Numbered from the stretch's first letter, positions 1-8,815 are shown. The stretch is DNA of 64,000 nucleotides from JAWLHU01 sp049324875 (GCA_049324875.1 JBMONC010000028.1:1-64000); one strand, 5' to 3'. Notes: generated by a model not told the origin, from the letters alone. Translations and numbers: made by a program.

Positions 1-100
1 TTTTTGCGCCAGCCATTCGCTTTTGCTGAACTGTAGCAGGCTAAAGTAGTACAGAGAACGAAGTATCTTCAGGTCAATAGTCAGGGGAGGCCGATCGAGG

Positions 101-1171
101 ATGAGGATGATTGATCTGCGGAGCGACACGGTGACGAAGCCGACGCCGGCGATGCGCAGGGCCATGTTCGAGGCCGAGGTGGGCGACGATGTCTATGGCG
201 AGGACCCGACCGTCAACCAGCTGGAGCGGGAGGCGGCAGCCATGCTGGGCAAGGAGGCGGCCCTCTTCGTGCCCACCGGCACCCAGGGCAACCAGATCGC
301 CGTGCTGACCCACGCCGGGCGGGGCGATGAGGTGATCGTCGAGGCGGAGAGCCACATCTTCTACTACGAGGTGGGTGGCATCGCAGCCCTGGCTGGCTGC
401 CAGGCGCGCCCGGTGCCCGGCTTCCGCGGCCAGATGGAGCCGGCGGCGGTCCAGGCGGCGATCCGCGGCGAGAACGTCCACTTCCCGAAGACCGCCCTGG
501 TCTGCGTGGAGAACACCCACAACCGGGCGGGCGGCTGCATCCTGCCGATGGAGAACCTGAAGGCGGTGGCGGCGGTGGCCCACGCTGCGGGGGTGCCGGT
601 CCACATGGACGGCGCCCGGGTCTTCAACGCTGCCGTGGCCCTGGGGCTGCCGGTCGCTGAGGTGGTCGCCCCGGTCGATTCGGTCATGTTCTGCCTCTCC
701 AAGGGGCTGGGGGCGCCGGTGGGCTCCATTCTGGCGGGCTCGGCGGAGTTCATCGCCAGGGCCCGGCGCAACCGGAAGCTGTTGGGCGGCGGCATGCGGC
801 AGGCGGGCATCCTGGCGGCGGCGGGGCTGGTCGCCCTGCGGACCATGGTGGAGCGGCTGGCCGAGGACCATGCCAACGCCCGGGCGCTGGCCCGGGGGCT
901 GACCGAGATCGAGGGACTCCGGGTGGAGCTGGAGACGGTGCAGACCAACATGGTGATGTTCGACGTGCTGGATGAGCGCTGGGACGGCGCCTCGCTGGCC
1001 GGGGCGATCTCCCGGGCCGGCGTCCTCTGCAACGCCATGGGCCCCCGCCGGATTCGGCTGGTCACCCACAACGACGTCCCGGCCGATGCGATCCCCGAGG
1101 CGCTGGAGCGGATCGCCCGGGTGGTGAAGCAGGGCCCTGACGCCGGGGCCTCCGCCACGGTCTACGGGTAG
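101..1171 (+). CDS. ltaE: Low-specificity L-threonine aldolase
   Basis: PLP-dependent enzyme (aspartate aminotransferase fold) cleaving L-threonine or L-allo-threonine to glycine and acetaldehyde in the cytosol. The N-terminus IDLRSDTVTKPTPAM is the family signature. HMDGAR (residues 168-173) supplies the cofactor-binding aspartate, and the lysine of CLSKGLGAP (K201) is the likely Schiff-base residue. The length of 356 residues is normal. The ATG lies after a purine-rich stretch (ggggaggccgatcgagg); a second in-frame ATG two codons on cannot be excluded. The preceding 100 bases show only a weak promoter-like run. Family confidence is high; substrate preference is inferred from the family. Confidence 0.93.
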   Translation: MRMIDLRSDTVTKPTPAMRRAMFEAEVGDDVYGEDPTVNQLEREAAAMLGKEAALFVPTGTQGNQIAVLTHAGRGDEVIVEAESHIFYYEVGGIAALAGCQARPVPGFRGQMEPAAVQAAIRGENVHFPKTALVCVENTHNRAGGCILPMENLKAVAAVAHAAGVPVHMDGARVFNAAVALGLPVAEVVAPVDSVMFCLSKGLGAPVGSILAGSAEFIARARRNRKLLGGGMRQAGILAAAGLVALRTMVERLAEDHANARALARGLTEIEGLRVELETVQTNMVMFDVLDERWDGASLAGAISRAGVLCNAMGPRRIRLVTHNDVPADAIPEALERIARVVKQGPDAGASATVYG

Positions 1172-1214
1172 CGAGGCAGGCCCGTCGCCGCCGTTCGTGC
1201 ATTCGGGCCACTTC

Positions 1215-1223
1215 TGCTATAAT
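1215..1223 (+). promoter_or_regulatory. Extended -10 promoter candidate
   Basis: TGCTATAAT is a perfect extended -10 element (TGN plus TATAAT) about 36 bases before the methyltransferase ATG. The matching -35 region (TTCGTG at 1194-1199, spacer 18) is poor, as is usual for extended -10 promoters. Such an AT-rich block stands out in this GC-rich intergenic region. Confidence 0.6.
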
Positions 1224-1258
1224 GGACAGGATCATTCCAGAGAGATGGAAGTGGCTTC

Positions 1259-2437
1259 ATGACAGAGATGGACTCCAAGCTGCGGCTGATCGCCACCGCC
1301 CCGATGGGGCTGGAGGCGGTGGTGGCCCGGGAGCTGAAGGACCTGGGCTATGGGGAGCAGATGGTCGAGAATGGCAGGGTCTGGTTCCTCGGCGATGAGG
1401 CGGCCATCTGCCGGACCAACCTGTGGCTCCGCACCGCCGACCGGGTGCTGATCGAGATGGGGGAGTTCCCCGCCACCACCTTCGAGGAGCTCTTCGAAGG
1501 GGTGAAGGCGCTGCCCTGGGATGAGTGGATCCCCGAGGACGGCCGCTTTATCGTGGAGGGGCGCTCCCGGGACTCCCAGCTCTCCAGCGTGCCCGCCTGC
1601 CAAAAGATCACCGAGAAGGCGGTGGTGGAGAGGCTGCGGCAGCGCTACCCCGTCGACTGGTTCCCCAAGACCGGGGCGCGCTACACCATTGAGGTGGCGC
1701 TGCTGAAGGACATGGCGACGATCACCCTGGACACCACCGGCGCCGGCCTGCACAAGCGGGGCTACCGGAAGCTGGCCGCCGAGGCGCCGATCAAGGAGAC
1801 GCTGGCGGCGGCGATGATCCTGCTCTCCCGCTGGCATCCCGACCGGCCCTTCCTCGACCCCTGCTGCGGTTCGGGGACGATCCCGATCGAGGCGGCGCTG
1901 ATCGCCCACAACCTGGCGCCCGGGCTCCACCGGAGCTTCGATGCCGAGGGTTGGGGGCGGATCGGGCCCAGGCTGTGGGAGCAGGCCCGGGAGGAGGCCT
2001 TCGATCTGGCCGACTACGACCGGCCGGTGGAGATCTTCGCCTCCGACATCAACGCCGAGGTGCTGGAGCTGGCCCAGCACCACCTGCGGGCGGCCGGCCT
2101 CTCCAAGTCGGTGCAGATCGAGCGGAAGGCGCTGCAGAAGGTGGAGCTGGACCGGCACTACGGCTACCTGATCACCAACCCGCCCTACGGGGAGCGGCTG
2201 GGTGAGCGGCCGGTGGTGGAGGAGCTCTACCGGGAGATCGGCAAGCTGGCCCGGCGGCTGCAGGACTGGTCGGTCTTCGTGATCACCGCCGACAAGGGCT
2301 TCGAGCGGCTCTACGGCAAGCGGGCCGACAAGAAGCGGAAGCTGTACAACGGACGGATCGAGTGCGACCTCTACCAGTACCACGGGCCCTATCACGCCCG
2401 GCGGGTGCCCGACCCGGCCCAGCCGGCCACCGAGTAG
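1259..2437 (+). CDS. THUMP-type class I SAM-dependent RNA methyltransferase
   Basis: Predicted 23S rRNA N2-guanine methyltransferase of the RlmL/YpsC type. The N-terminal ~160 residues match the ferredoxin-like plus THUMP RNA-binding region (LIATAPMGLEAVVARELK). The C-terminal domain has a SAM-binding motif DPCCGSGTIPIEAAL (about 199-213) and the catalytic NPPYGERLG (about 307-315), the (N/D)PPY signature of exocyclic-amine methyltransferases. At 392 residues it is the single-domain form, without the fused RlmK half of E. coli RlmKL. It is monocistronic behind an extended -10 promoter. The exact nucleotide modified is inferred. Confidence 0.88.
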   Translation: MTEMDSKLRLIATAPMGLEAVVARELKDLGYGEQMVENGRVWFLGDEAAICRTNLWLRTADRVLIEMGEFPATTFEELFEGVKALPWDEWIPEDGRFIVEGRSRDSQLSSVPACQKITEKAVVERLRQRYPVDWFPKTGARYTIEVALLKDMATITLDTTGAGLHKRGYRKLAAEAPIKETLAAAMILLSRWHPDRPFLDPCCGSGTIPIEAALIAHNLAPGLHRSFDAEGWGRIGPRLWEQAREEAFDLADYDRPVEIFASDINAEVLELAQHHLRAAGLSKSVQIERKALQKVELDRHYGYLITNPPYGERLGERPVVEELYREIGKLARRLQDWSVFVITADKGFERLYGKRADKKRKLYNGRIECDLYQYHGPYHARRVPDPAQPATE

Positions 2438-2460
2438 CTGTCTCGGAACGGGCCCCTGAG

Positions 2461-2676
2461 GTGAGGACCGAACTGGTGGAGATCGGCGGCATGCCCCCCG
2501 CCACCTGGGTCGCCTTCCAGCAGCGCTGCCACGGGGTGGTCTGCGCCAGACCGAAGCCGGTGAAGAACCCGAGGGGGAAGGTGGCGGTCATCTCCATGAT
2601 CGCCCACGTGGGGATCCGGGAGCGGGTTTCGCAGATGGGCCGGCGCATCCTCCAGGCGCTCTGGGCAGGGGCAAAG
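2461..2676 (+). pseudogene. Possible coding remnant, unrecognised
   Basis: From a GTG at 2461 the forward frame shows the strong G/C third-position bias of real genes here (for example EIGGMPPATWVAFQQRC). The frame then runs without a stop into a terminator hairpin and into the antisense of the next gene. That suggests a small gene that lost its 3' end, or a chance open stretch. No family was recognised and there is no convincing Shine-Dalgarno site. Confidence 0.25.
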
Positions 2677-2677
2677 G

Positions 2678-2720
2678 AAAGAGCCTGTATTCCCCGGGCT
2701 GCGAGGGATACAGGCTCTTT
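2678..2720. terminator. Bidirectional terminator hairpin
   Basis: A 13-bp perfect inverted repeat (AAAGAGCCTGTAT and ATACAGGCTCTTT) with A/T-rich flanks lies between convergent transcription from the left and the reverse-strand gene at 2725-3003. It can serve both strands. Confidence 0.75.
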
Positions 2721-2724
2721 GGCG

Positions 2725-3003
2725 TCACCGGGTGAAACCCACCGTGCCGCCGCCCTCCACCGACAGGCTGACGGCGACGATAGAGCGGTAGGGAATCACC
2801 GCCCGGGCTATGTTGCCCCGGCCCTTGTAGTCGCAGAGGAGGTAGGTGTCGGTGCAGGTGGGCTCTCCCTCCAGCTTCAGGCTCTGCCCGTCCCGCAGCA
2901 TCAGCGTCACCGCCACCCTCTTCTCCCCGATCTCCTGGCTGTAGGCCGCGGTCAGCCGGCCCAGCTCCTCCTCGAAAAAAGCCCGGGTAAGCATCTCTGC
3001 CAT
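2725..3003 (-). CDS. Hypothetical 92-residue protein
   Basis: Unrecognised small protein. The N-terminal third is helical and charged (FFEEELGRLTAAYSQEIGE). The remainder alternates short hydrophobic strands (VAVTLMLRDGQSLKL, VIPYRSIVAVSLSVEG), suggesting a compact alpha/beta or small barrel fold. It has two cysteines (TCTDTYLLCDYKG). The ATG is supported by GAGGAGGT seven bases upstream, so translation is likely real. It is monocistronic and ends at a strong hairpin. No function is proposed. Confidence 0.65.
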   Translation of the reverse strand: MAEMLTRAFFEEELGRLTAAYSQEIGEKRVAVTLMLRDGQSLKLEGEPTCTDTYLLCDYKGRGNIARAVIPYRSIVAVSLSVEGGGTVGFTR

Positions 3004-3124
3004 CGCCTCAACCTCCTCACAGCTAGGGTGTCCTGCTTTTGGATTCGCTGCGCGGCCTCGGACTCCTACGAGGAATTCGCCGGGCCCATCGAGAAGTGGT
3101 TCCGGCTGAAACGGAGGTGTCCCT

Positions 3125-4468
3125 GTGGACCTCTTTGCCTACGGGGCCCAGCAGCAGCTGGCCCAGACCGCCCCTCTGGCCGCCCGGATGCGGGCCCAGA
3201 GCCTCGATGAGTACGTCGGCCAGGAGCACCTGATCGGCCCCGGCAAGTTCCTGCGCCGGGCGCTGGAGGCGGGGCAACTCCCCTCCTGCATCCTCTTCGG
3301 CCCGCCCGGGACCGGCAAGACCACCCTGGCCCGCCTGGCCGCCGCCTACGTCAACGCCCACTTCGAGCAGCTGAATGCCGTCACCTCCGGCGTCCCCGAC
3401 ATCCGCCGGGTCGTCGAGGAGGCCCGCTCCCGCATGGGCCAATATGGCCGGCGGACCATCGTCTTCATCGACGAGATCCACCGGTGGCGGAAGGATCAGC
3501 AGGATGCGCTCCTGCCTCACGTGGAGGAGGGGCTGATCACCCTGGTCGGAGCCACCACCAACAACCCGCTGGTCTCGGTCAACGCCCCGCTGGTCTCCCG
3601 CACCCGGATCTTCGAGCTGAAGCCGTTGAGCGACCAGGATATCCGCAAGCTGATGGAGCGGGCGCTCACCCTGCCGGGCCGGGGCCTCGGCAACTTCCAC
3701 GCCACGGTGGAGCCGGCCGCCATGGAGCACCTGATCCGCACCGCCGGCGGCGACGCCCGCACGGCGCTCAACGCCCTGGAGCTGGCGGTCACCCTGACCC
3801 CGCCCGACCCGGAGGGGCGCCGGGTGGTGACGCTGCAGGCAGCGGAGGAGGCGCTGCTCAAGCGGGCGGTGGTCTACGATCACGGCGGCGACGAGCACTA
3901 CCACGTCGCCTCCGCCCTGATCAAGTCGATCCGGGGCTCCGACCCCGACGCCGCCATCTACTGGCTGGCCCGCATGATCTACGCCGGCGAGGACCCCCGC
4001 TTCATCGCCCGGCGGCTGGTGATCTCTGCCGCGGAGGATATCGGCCTGGCCGATCCGCAGGCGCTGGTGCTGGCGGAGGCGGCGGCTCGGGCGGTGGAGT
4101 TCATCGGGATGCCCGAGGGGCGGATCCCGCTGGCGGAGGTGGCGATCTACCTCGCCTGCGCCCCGAAGTCCAACACCGCCTACACGGCGATCAACCGGGC
4201 GATGGAGCTGGTGGGGCGGGAGAAGTCCCCGCCGGTGCCCAACCACCTGAAGGATACCGGCTACGGCTCCGGGGAGCGGTTGGGCTACGGCAAGGGCTAC
4301 CTCTACCCCCACGACTACCCCGCCGGCTGGGTCGCCCAGCGGTACCTGCCCGAAGGGGTGGAGGGGCCCCTCTGGGAGCCAGGCTACCGGGGGCGGGAGG
4401 AGGTGCTGGCCCGGGTGCTGCGGGAGCGACGTTCGGTGCCGCCCCAGGAGAACCGGCCCCGCAAGTGA
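3125..4468 (+). CDS. rarA: Replication-associated recombination protein A (RarA/MgsA)
   Basis: AAA+ ATPase of the clamp-loader clade that acts at stalled replication forks with SSB. Walker A GPPGTGKT is at 59-66 and Walker B VFIDEIH at about 113-119. The family sequence after Walker B, normally HRFNKAQQDALLP, is here HRWRKDQQDALLP. Sensor 1 GATTNNP and the C-terminal tetramerisation region (YLACAPKSNTAY, DYPAGWVAQRYLPEG) are present; the 447-residue length is typical. The GTG start follows GGAGGTG. It is convergent with nothing and is followed by a small gene 100 bases on. Confidence 0.93.
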   Translation: MDLFAYGAQQQLAQTAPLAARMRAQSLDEYVGQEHLIGPGKFLRRALEAGQLPSCILFGPPGTGKTTLARLAAAYVNAHFEQLNAVTSGVPDIRRVVEEARSRMGQYGRRTIVFIDEIHRWRKDQQDALLPHVEEGLITLVGATTNNPLVSVNAPLVSRTRIFELKPLSDQDIRKLMERALTLPGRGLGNFHATVEPAAMEHLIRTAGGDARTALNALELAVTLTPPDPEGRRVVTLQAAEEALLKRAVVYDHGGDEHYHVASALIKSIRGSDPDAAIYWLARMIYAGEDPRFIARRLVISAAEDIGLADPQALVLAEAAARAVEFIGMPEGRIPLAEVAIYLACAPKSNTAYTAINRAMELVGREKSPPVPNHLKDTGYGSGERLGYGKGYLYPHDYPAGWVAQRYLPEGVEGPLWEPGYRGREEVLARVLRERRSVPPQENRPRK

Positions 4469-4568
4469 GCCGCCATCCGGTCCGCAATTGGCACCAAGGG
4501 CGGATATGGGACAGGCAGTCCCCTGTGCTACGCTGAAGGTGGAGATTACGAGCGAGGGGGGCTGTTCC

Positions 4569-4916
4569 ATGACCCAAAGCGCCGTTGATGCCGGGCGTGA
4601 TACGCTGGAGCAGGCGGTCACCCGCTTCTTCCACATGTGCAATACCCACTGTCCCGGAAACCTGGCCCCTTTGATGACCCCCGACGTCGAATGCCTGGCC
4701 GACCGGGCCGCGAAGGGGCAGGAGGAGGTCCACGCCTACTTCGTCGAGCTGTGGGAGGCCTACCCCAAGCTGACCTTCCTGGTGCAGAACGTGCTGGTGG
4801 ATGGCAGCGGCGCCGCCGCTGAGGTGACCTATACCGACGGCCCCCATGGTTCGGGCGCCCGGTGCCTGCTCTTCCAGTTCCGGGGCAACCTGATCCGCCG
4901 GATCCGCTGCTACTAG
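4569..4916 (+). CDS. SnoaL-like / NTF2-fold protein
   Basis: A 115-residue protein with the pattern of the NTF2/SnoaL cone-shaped fold: N-terminal helices (TLEQAVTRFFHMCNTHC), DVECLADRAAKGQEEVHAYF as the pocket strand and helix, then antiparallel strands ending LLFQFRGNLIRRIRCY. Such proteins can be small isomerases, hydrolases or ligand-binding domains; no catalytic set identifies this one. The ATG at 4569 follows GAGCGAGGGGG and is preferred over an upstream ATG in the same frame. It ends at a bidirectional terminator. Confidence 0.7.
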   Translation: MTQSAVDAGRDTLEQAVTRFFHMCNTHCPGNLAPLMTPDVECLADRAAKGQEEVHAYFVELWEAYPKLTFLVQNVLVDGSGAAAEVTYTDGPHGSGARCLLFQFRGNLIRRIRCY

Positions 4917-4928
4917 AGCGAAAGGCGA

Positions 4929-4958
4929 AGCCCGCCGGAGGGAGTCCTCCGGCGGGCT
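4929..4958. terminator. Bidirectional terminator hairpin
   Basis: A perfect 13-bp stem (AGCCCGCCGGAGG with its complement) and a 4-base loop lie between the convergent SnoaL-like gene and the acyl-CoA synthetase genes, only 7 bases from the latter's stop codon. Confidence 0.8.
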
Positions 4959-4964
4959 CTCATC

Positions 4965-5684
4965 TTATGCCCGCAAGGTTGCCAGGCCGTCGACGGCCAT
5001 CACGCCGTGCTGGTAGGCGATCAGCGGGTTCAGGTCCAGCTCCTGCAGGTCGGGCCAGCTGCTCAGCAGCTGGGAGACCGCCATCAGGGTCCGGCTCAGC
5101 GCCATCAGATCGACCGGGGGCTTGCCCCGCACGCCGGTCAGCAGCGGGAAGCCCTTCAACTCCTGCAGCATGGCCAGGGCCTGCTCCTCGCCCACCGGGG
5201 CCAGCCGGAAGGAGACGTCCTTCATCACCTCGGTGAAGATGCCGCCCAGGCCGACCATCACCACCGGGCCGAAGGAGGGGTCTTGCAGGCCGCCGAGGAT
5301 CACCTCCACCCCGGGAGGGGCCATCCGCTGCACCAGGATCCCGTCGATCCGGGCGTCCGGGGCATGCTCCTGGGCATTGGCCAGCACCTCGATGCAGGCC
5401 GCCTCCACCTGCATCGGGCCGGAGAGGTTGAGACGGACGCAGCCGGCCTCGGTCTTGTGGCCGATCTCGGGCGAGACCACCTTGACCGCCAGCTTGCCGC
5501 CGAGCCGCAGGGCCGCCTGAGCCGCCTCGGAGGGCTCCTGCACCAGCTCGCAGGGCGCCACCGGCACCTGCCACTGGCGGAGGATGGCATAGGTCTCCCA
5601 TTCGGTCAGCTGCCGGCGCCCTTCGGCCCGGCAGGTGGCCATGATCTCATCGAGGGTCTGACGGGCCTCGGTACGCACCGCCAC
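4965..5684 (-). CDS. ADP-forming acyl-CoA synthetase, beta (ATP-grasp) subunit
   Basis: The 239-residue ATP-grasp domain of the NDP-forming acetate-CoA ligase family: LTEWETYAILRQWQVPVAP at the start, then KLAVKVVSPEIGHKTEAG, and EVILGGLQDPSFGPVVMVGLGG. With the alpha subunit it makes ATP from acyl-CoA, ADP and phosphate, or the reverse. The gene is immediately downstream of the alpha subunit gene (31 bases apart), so the two are one operon. Subunits split this way are known in archaea and Firmicutes. The acyl substrate cannot be told from sequence. Confidence 0.88.
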   Translation of the reverse strand: MAVRTEARQTLDEIMATCRAEGRRQLTEWETYAILRQWQVPVAPCELVQEPSEAAQAALRLGGKLAVKVVSPEIGHKTEAGCVRLNLSGPMQVEAACIEVLANAQEHAPDARIDGILVQRMAPPGVEVILGGLQDPSFGPVVMVGLGGIFTEVMKDVSFRLAPVGEEQALAMLQELKGFPLLTGVRGKPPVDLMALSRTLMAVSQLLSSWPDLQELDLNPLIAYQHGVMAVDGLATLRA

Positions 5685-5715
5685 GCGCTATCGCCTCCTC
5701 GTCATGGAACGCCGG

Positions 5716-7185
5716 TCAGGGGCGGGAGGGCCGCTGCCGCTCGGTGGCGTAGCGGACCATGGCCGCCATCGCCGCTGCCGCCTGGTCGGGGGAGCCGAAG
5801 GTCATGATGCCGTTCTCCTCCAGGAGCCGCCGGGCCTGGGCCACACCGTGTCCGGCCAGCAGCACCGGGAAGAGCGGTTTGTCAAGGGTGTTCCGCTTCA
5901 GGCCGGGAAGCAGGCTGAGCAGCTCCCGGGCCATCTCCTCGGCCGTGTTGAACCGGGTGGGAATGAACAGGTGGAAGACAGCGTCGACCCCGGGGTCGCG
6001 GAGCGCTGCCGCCACCGCCTGGGCCACGGCGCGGGGGCCCACGCCGCCGGTCATGTCCACATAGCCGTCGGGCTCACCTACGGTGGCGAAGGGCGGGAGT
6101 GTTGCCCGCAGCGAGGCCTTTGTGGCGGGGCTGAACCGGGCCAGGGAGAGACCCTGGTCGGCCAGGGCATCCAGGGAGTAGACCCCCGGACCGCCGGCGT
6201 TGGTCAGGGCGGCGACCCGACCGCCCAGGGGCAGCGGGAGCCGGTCGAAGGCGGAGAGGGTGACGGCGAACTCCTCCACCCGCTGCATCCGGATCAGTCC
6301 GAACTGGCGGAAGGCCCCGTCGTAGATCCGGTCAGCGCCCGCCAGCGCACCCGTGTGGGACTTGGCCGCATCCGATCCCTGCTCGGTGCGGCCCACCTTG
6401 AGCACCACCACCGGCTTCCGACCGGCGGCCCGCCCTGCGGCCTCGATCAGGGAGCGGGCTGCCCCGTTGCCCTCCACGTAGAGCCCGATCGCCCGGGTGG
6501 AGGGGTCCCGACCCAGGAACTCGAGGACCTCTGCCATCTCCAGTTCAGCCATGTTTCCCAGGGAGATGAACTTGTTCAGGCCGACCGGGACGGGCAGGGC
6601 GGCCCATTCGAGCGCCATCCAGGCGCCCATCGCCCCGCTCTGGGAGAGGAGCGAGATCCCGCTGGCCCGGCGGTGGACACCGGTGAGGAAGGTGGTGTCC
6701 ACCCGGCTGCGGTTGTCGATGACGCCGACGCAGTTGGGGCCCACCAACCGGACACCCGCCTCGCGGCAGGCCCACGCCAGCATCTCCTGATACTGCAGCC
6801 CTTCCTCGGTATGGGTTTCGGCAAAGCCGCCGGCTATGGCCACCACAACCCGCAGGTCACCCCGCTGCCGCCGGCGCAGCCGTATCGCCTCCGCCATCTC
6901 GGGGGTGGTGGGTGCAGGAACGGCCAGGACCAGCATCTCCACGGTGCCGGGGATCGACAGAAGGTCCTGGTAGGCAGGTACGCCCAGGACGGACTGGGCT
7001 TTGGGGTGGATGACGGCTATATGGCCGGGAAAACCTGCCTCCAGGAGGTTGTGCAACACCTGGTGCCCCGGTTTGGTCGGGTCATTTGAGGCGCCTGCGA
7101 CGGCGATCCCGCGAGGGCGGAAGAGCGCATCCAGGGAGGCTGTGCCCTGCATGACCTGTCCGGAAGAACTACCCATGACTTTCAC
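5716..7185 (-). CDS. ADP-forming acyl-CoA synthetase, alpha (CoA-binding) subunit
   Basis: First gene of the pair. It has an N-terminal Rossmann CoA-binding domain (FRPRGIAVAGASNDPTKPGH) followed by two succinyl-CoA-ligase-like domains (VGPNCVGVID, LLSQSGAMGAWM). SHTGALAGADRIYDGAFRQ carries the histidine that is phosphorylated in this family. The length of 489 residues is close to the usual ~460. The GTG at 7185 follows AAGGAGGT with 7-base spacing. The complex probably conserves energy from acyl-CoA made in amino-acid or sugar fermentation (inference). Confidence 0.9.
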   Translation of the reverse strand: MKVMGSSSGQVMQGTASLDALFRPRGIAVAGASNDPTKPGHQVLHNLLEAGFPGHIAVIHPKAQSVLGVPAYQDLLSIPGTVEMLVLAVPAPTTPEMAEAIRLRRRQRGDLRVVVAIAGGFAETHTEEGLQYQEMLAWACREAGVRLVGPNCVGVIDNRSRVDTTFLTGVHRRASGISLLSQSGAMGAWMALEWAALPVPVGLNKFISLGNMAELEMAEVLEFLGRDPSTRAIGLYVEGNGAARSLIEAAGRAAGRKPVVVLKVGRTEQGSDAAKSHTGALAGADRIYDGAFRQFGLIRMQRVEEFAVTLSAFDRLPLPLGGRVAALTNAGGPGVYSLDALADQGLSLARFSPATKASLRATLPPFATVGEPDGYVDMTGGVGPRAVAQAVAAALRDPGVDAVFHLFIPTRFNTAEEMARELLSLLPGLKRNTLDKPLFPVLLAGHGVAQARRLLEENGIMTFGSPDQAAAAMAAMVRYATERQRPSRP

Positions 7186-7424
7186 CGCGGCTACCTCCTT
7201 TCCGGTTAGACTTGCTGCGGAGTCCCCTCGGCTTCGGGCTGCTCAGCCGCCCGGCCTGAGGACAGACTCCCCCTGTTTCCAGAGTACCGGGGCGAGGTAT
7301 GACGGGCATATCCACCGGATGGACCAAAAAGGCATCAATCGCGGATCGGTCATGGATCCGGCAGGCTCCTCCCCGATTGTGTCGAACCATCTGAATGACG
7401 TGATCACGAAGGGGAGTAGGCTCC

Positions 7425-8141
7425 GTGACCGACGCACCACGCATCCTCATCGCCGAAGATGACGCCGACCTGCGGAATATGGTCCGGTTCCTGATGGAGC
7501 GGGAGGGCTATCTGGTCCTGACCGCTGCCGACGGCGCCGCCGCCCTCCTGCTGGCGGCCCGTGAGCGCCCCGACCTGGTGATCCTCGACGTGATGATGCC
7601 CCATGCCGACGGCTGGGAGGTCTTGAGGGAGATCCGCCGCTTCAGCGACGTGCCGGTGATGATGTTGACCGCCCTCGGTCAGCCCTCCCAGCGGGTAAAG
7701 GGGTTGGAACTGGGCGCCGACGACTACCTGCCGAAGCCCTTCCATCCGCCGGAGCTGGTGCTGCGGGTTCGGGCGCTGCTCCGGCGCAGGGTGGGGGCAC
7801 AGGCGGCACCCGGCGCCCCGGCGGCACTGATGCCCGACCCGGGGACGCCGGAGCGGCTGGAGTTCCCCGGCCTGGTGATCGATGCGGCTGCGGGCCGGGT
7901 CAACGGCCGGGAGCTTCCCCCCAAGGAGTTCGCCCTGCTGCTCACCCTGGCCCGGGAGCCGAAGCGGGTCTTCACCCAGCAGGAGTTAGGGGAGCTGGTC
8001 TGGGGGCGGGCGGCCGACTTCGACCCCCGCACGGTCCACACCCATGTCAAGCGGCTGCGGGCCCGGCTGGAGAACGGGCCCTACCATTACATCCACACCG
8101 TCTGGGGTGTGGGCTACCGGTTTGAGGTGACGGAGTCGTAA
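7425..8141 (+). CDS. OmpR-type response regulator
   Basis: A 238-residue two-domain regulator. The receiver has the acidic pair EDD (11-13), phospho-acceptor D55 in LVILDVMMP, and KPF near residue 104. After a Pro/Ala-rich linker comes a winged-helix DNA-binding domain (PPKEFALLLTLAREPKRVF; VHTHVKRLRARLE; VWGVGYRFE). The GTG start overlaps no other gene. There is no dedicated kinase next to it, but a hybrid kinase, a lone receiver and an HPt protein follow within 4.5 kb, so it is a candidate output of that phosphorelay (inference). Confidence 0.92.
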   Translation: MTDAPRILIAEDDADLRNMVRFLMEREGYLVLTAADGAAALLLAARERPDLVILDVMMPHADGWEVLREIRRFSDVPVMMLTALGQPSQRVKGLELGADDYLPKPFHPPELVLRVRALLRRRVGAQAAPGAPAALMPDPGTPERLEFPGLVIDAAAGRVNGRELPPKEFALLLTLAREPKRVFTQQELGELVWGRAADFDPRTVHTHVKRLRARLENGPYHYIHTVWGVGYRFEVTES

Positions 8142-8161
8142 GGCATGTGGGGGGGATTTTG

Positions 8162-8743
8162 GTGCGCCAGGTGAAGACCACGGGGGGACGGGCCTGGGAG
8201 CTGTACCAGAAGGCGAAGCAGTTCGGGCGTTGGGATCCGCAGGAGATCGACCTGTCGGTGGATGTGGCCCAGTGGCAGCAGCTCCCGTCCGAGGAGCGGG
8301 AGTCGATCATGAAGCTCTGTTTTCGCCGGAGCCCCGATGGCCCCCGGGAGGAGCGACTGCGGCTGTTGGTGACAGGGGTGACCCATTACCACGGCGTGAT
8401 CGAGGGAATGATCGCCTCCACCGCCTACCATGGGGTGGAGGAGATGCTGGCGGCCCGGGGGCTCCTGCCCGGGCTGGTGCAGGGCTTCCGCCAGATCCGG
8501 GCCGATGAGGGCCGGCATATAAGCTTCGGCATGGATTTCCTCCGGGAGATGGCGGCCCAATCGGAGGAGTACCGGGGGCTGATTCAGGAGCGGTTTGCCC
8601 GGTACCTTCCGGCCATGGGTCCGATCGAGGAATGGACGCTGACCCCCAATCCGCTCCAACTGGATCTGGGCGGGTTTGTCCAGTACGCCTTCGAGCCATA
8701 TCAGCGCAGGCTGGCGGAGATCGGGCTGGCGGACCCGGTGTGA
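8162..8743 (+). CDS. R2lox-like protein with a large internal deletion
   Basis: Resembles the R2-like ligand-binding oxidase (Mn/Fe ferritin-like) family. The N-terminus TTGGRAWELYQKAKQFG with WDPQEIDLS fits the family start. The C-terminal half keeps VIEGM (E81) and ADEGRH (E116, H119), the second-half metal ligands, plus GLLPGLVQGF. Full-length members are around 300 residues; this one is 193. The segment that normally carries the GEEAV and (D/E)EAKH ligands, about 85 residues, is missing in frame around residues 53-58. It begins 20 bases after the response regulator. The GTG at 8162 follows a G-rich site; an upstream GTG at 8147 is possible. Confidence 0.72.
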   Translation: MRQVKTTGGRAWELYQKAKQFGRWDPQEIDLSVDVAQWQQLPSEERESIMKLCFRRSPDGPREERLRLLVTGVTHYHGVIEGMIASTAYHGVEEMLAARGLLPGLVQGFRQIRADEGRHISFGMDFLREMAAQSEEYRGLIQERFARYLPAMGPIEEWTLTPNPLQLDLGGFVQYAFEPYQRRLAEIGLADPV

Positions 8744-8785
8744 GCCGGTGGATTCACTTTCTTGCGCCACAACTCGCCGATACCG

Positions 8786-8815
8786 TAGACACGCTCCACG
8801 TCATACCCCTACAAT
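8786..8815 (+). promoter_or_regulatory. Promoter candidate for the receiver gene
   Basis: TAGACA (8786-8791) and TACAAT (8810-8815) are separated by 18 bases, 41 bases ahead of the GTG of the lone receiver gene. Both hexamers are close to the vegetative consensus. Confidence 0.5.

Noticed and set aside
1..100. Promoter or gene end at the left edge
   Set aside because: A TTGCTG...TAGTAC pair with 18-base spacing is visible at 23-52, but it is too weak to call as a promoter.
3023..4642. A 539-codon reverse frame across rarA
   Set aside because: It is a low-complexity product typical of antisense in GC-rich genes; the forward strand encodes RarA with all its motifs.
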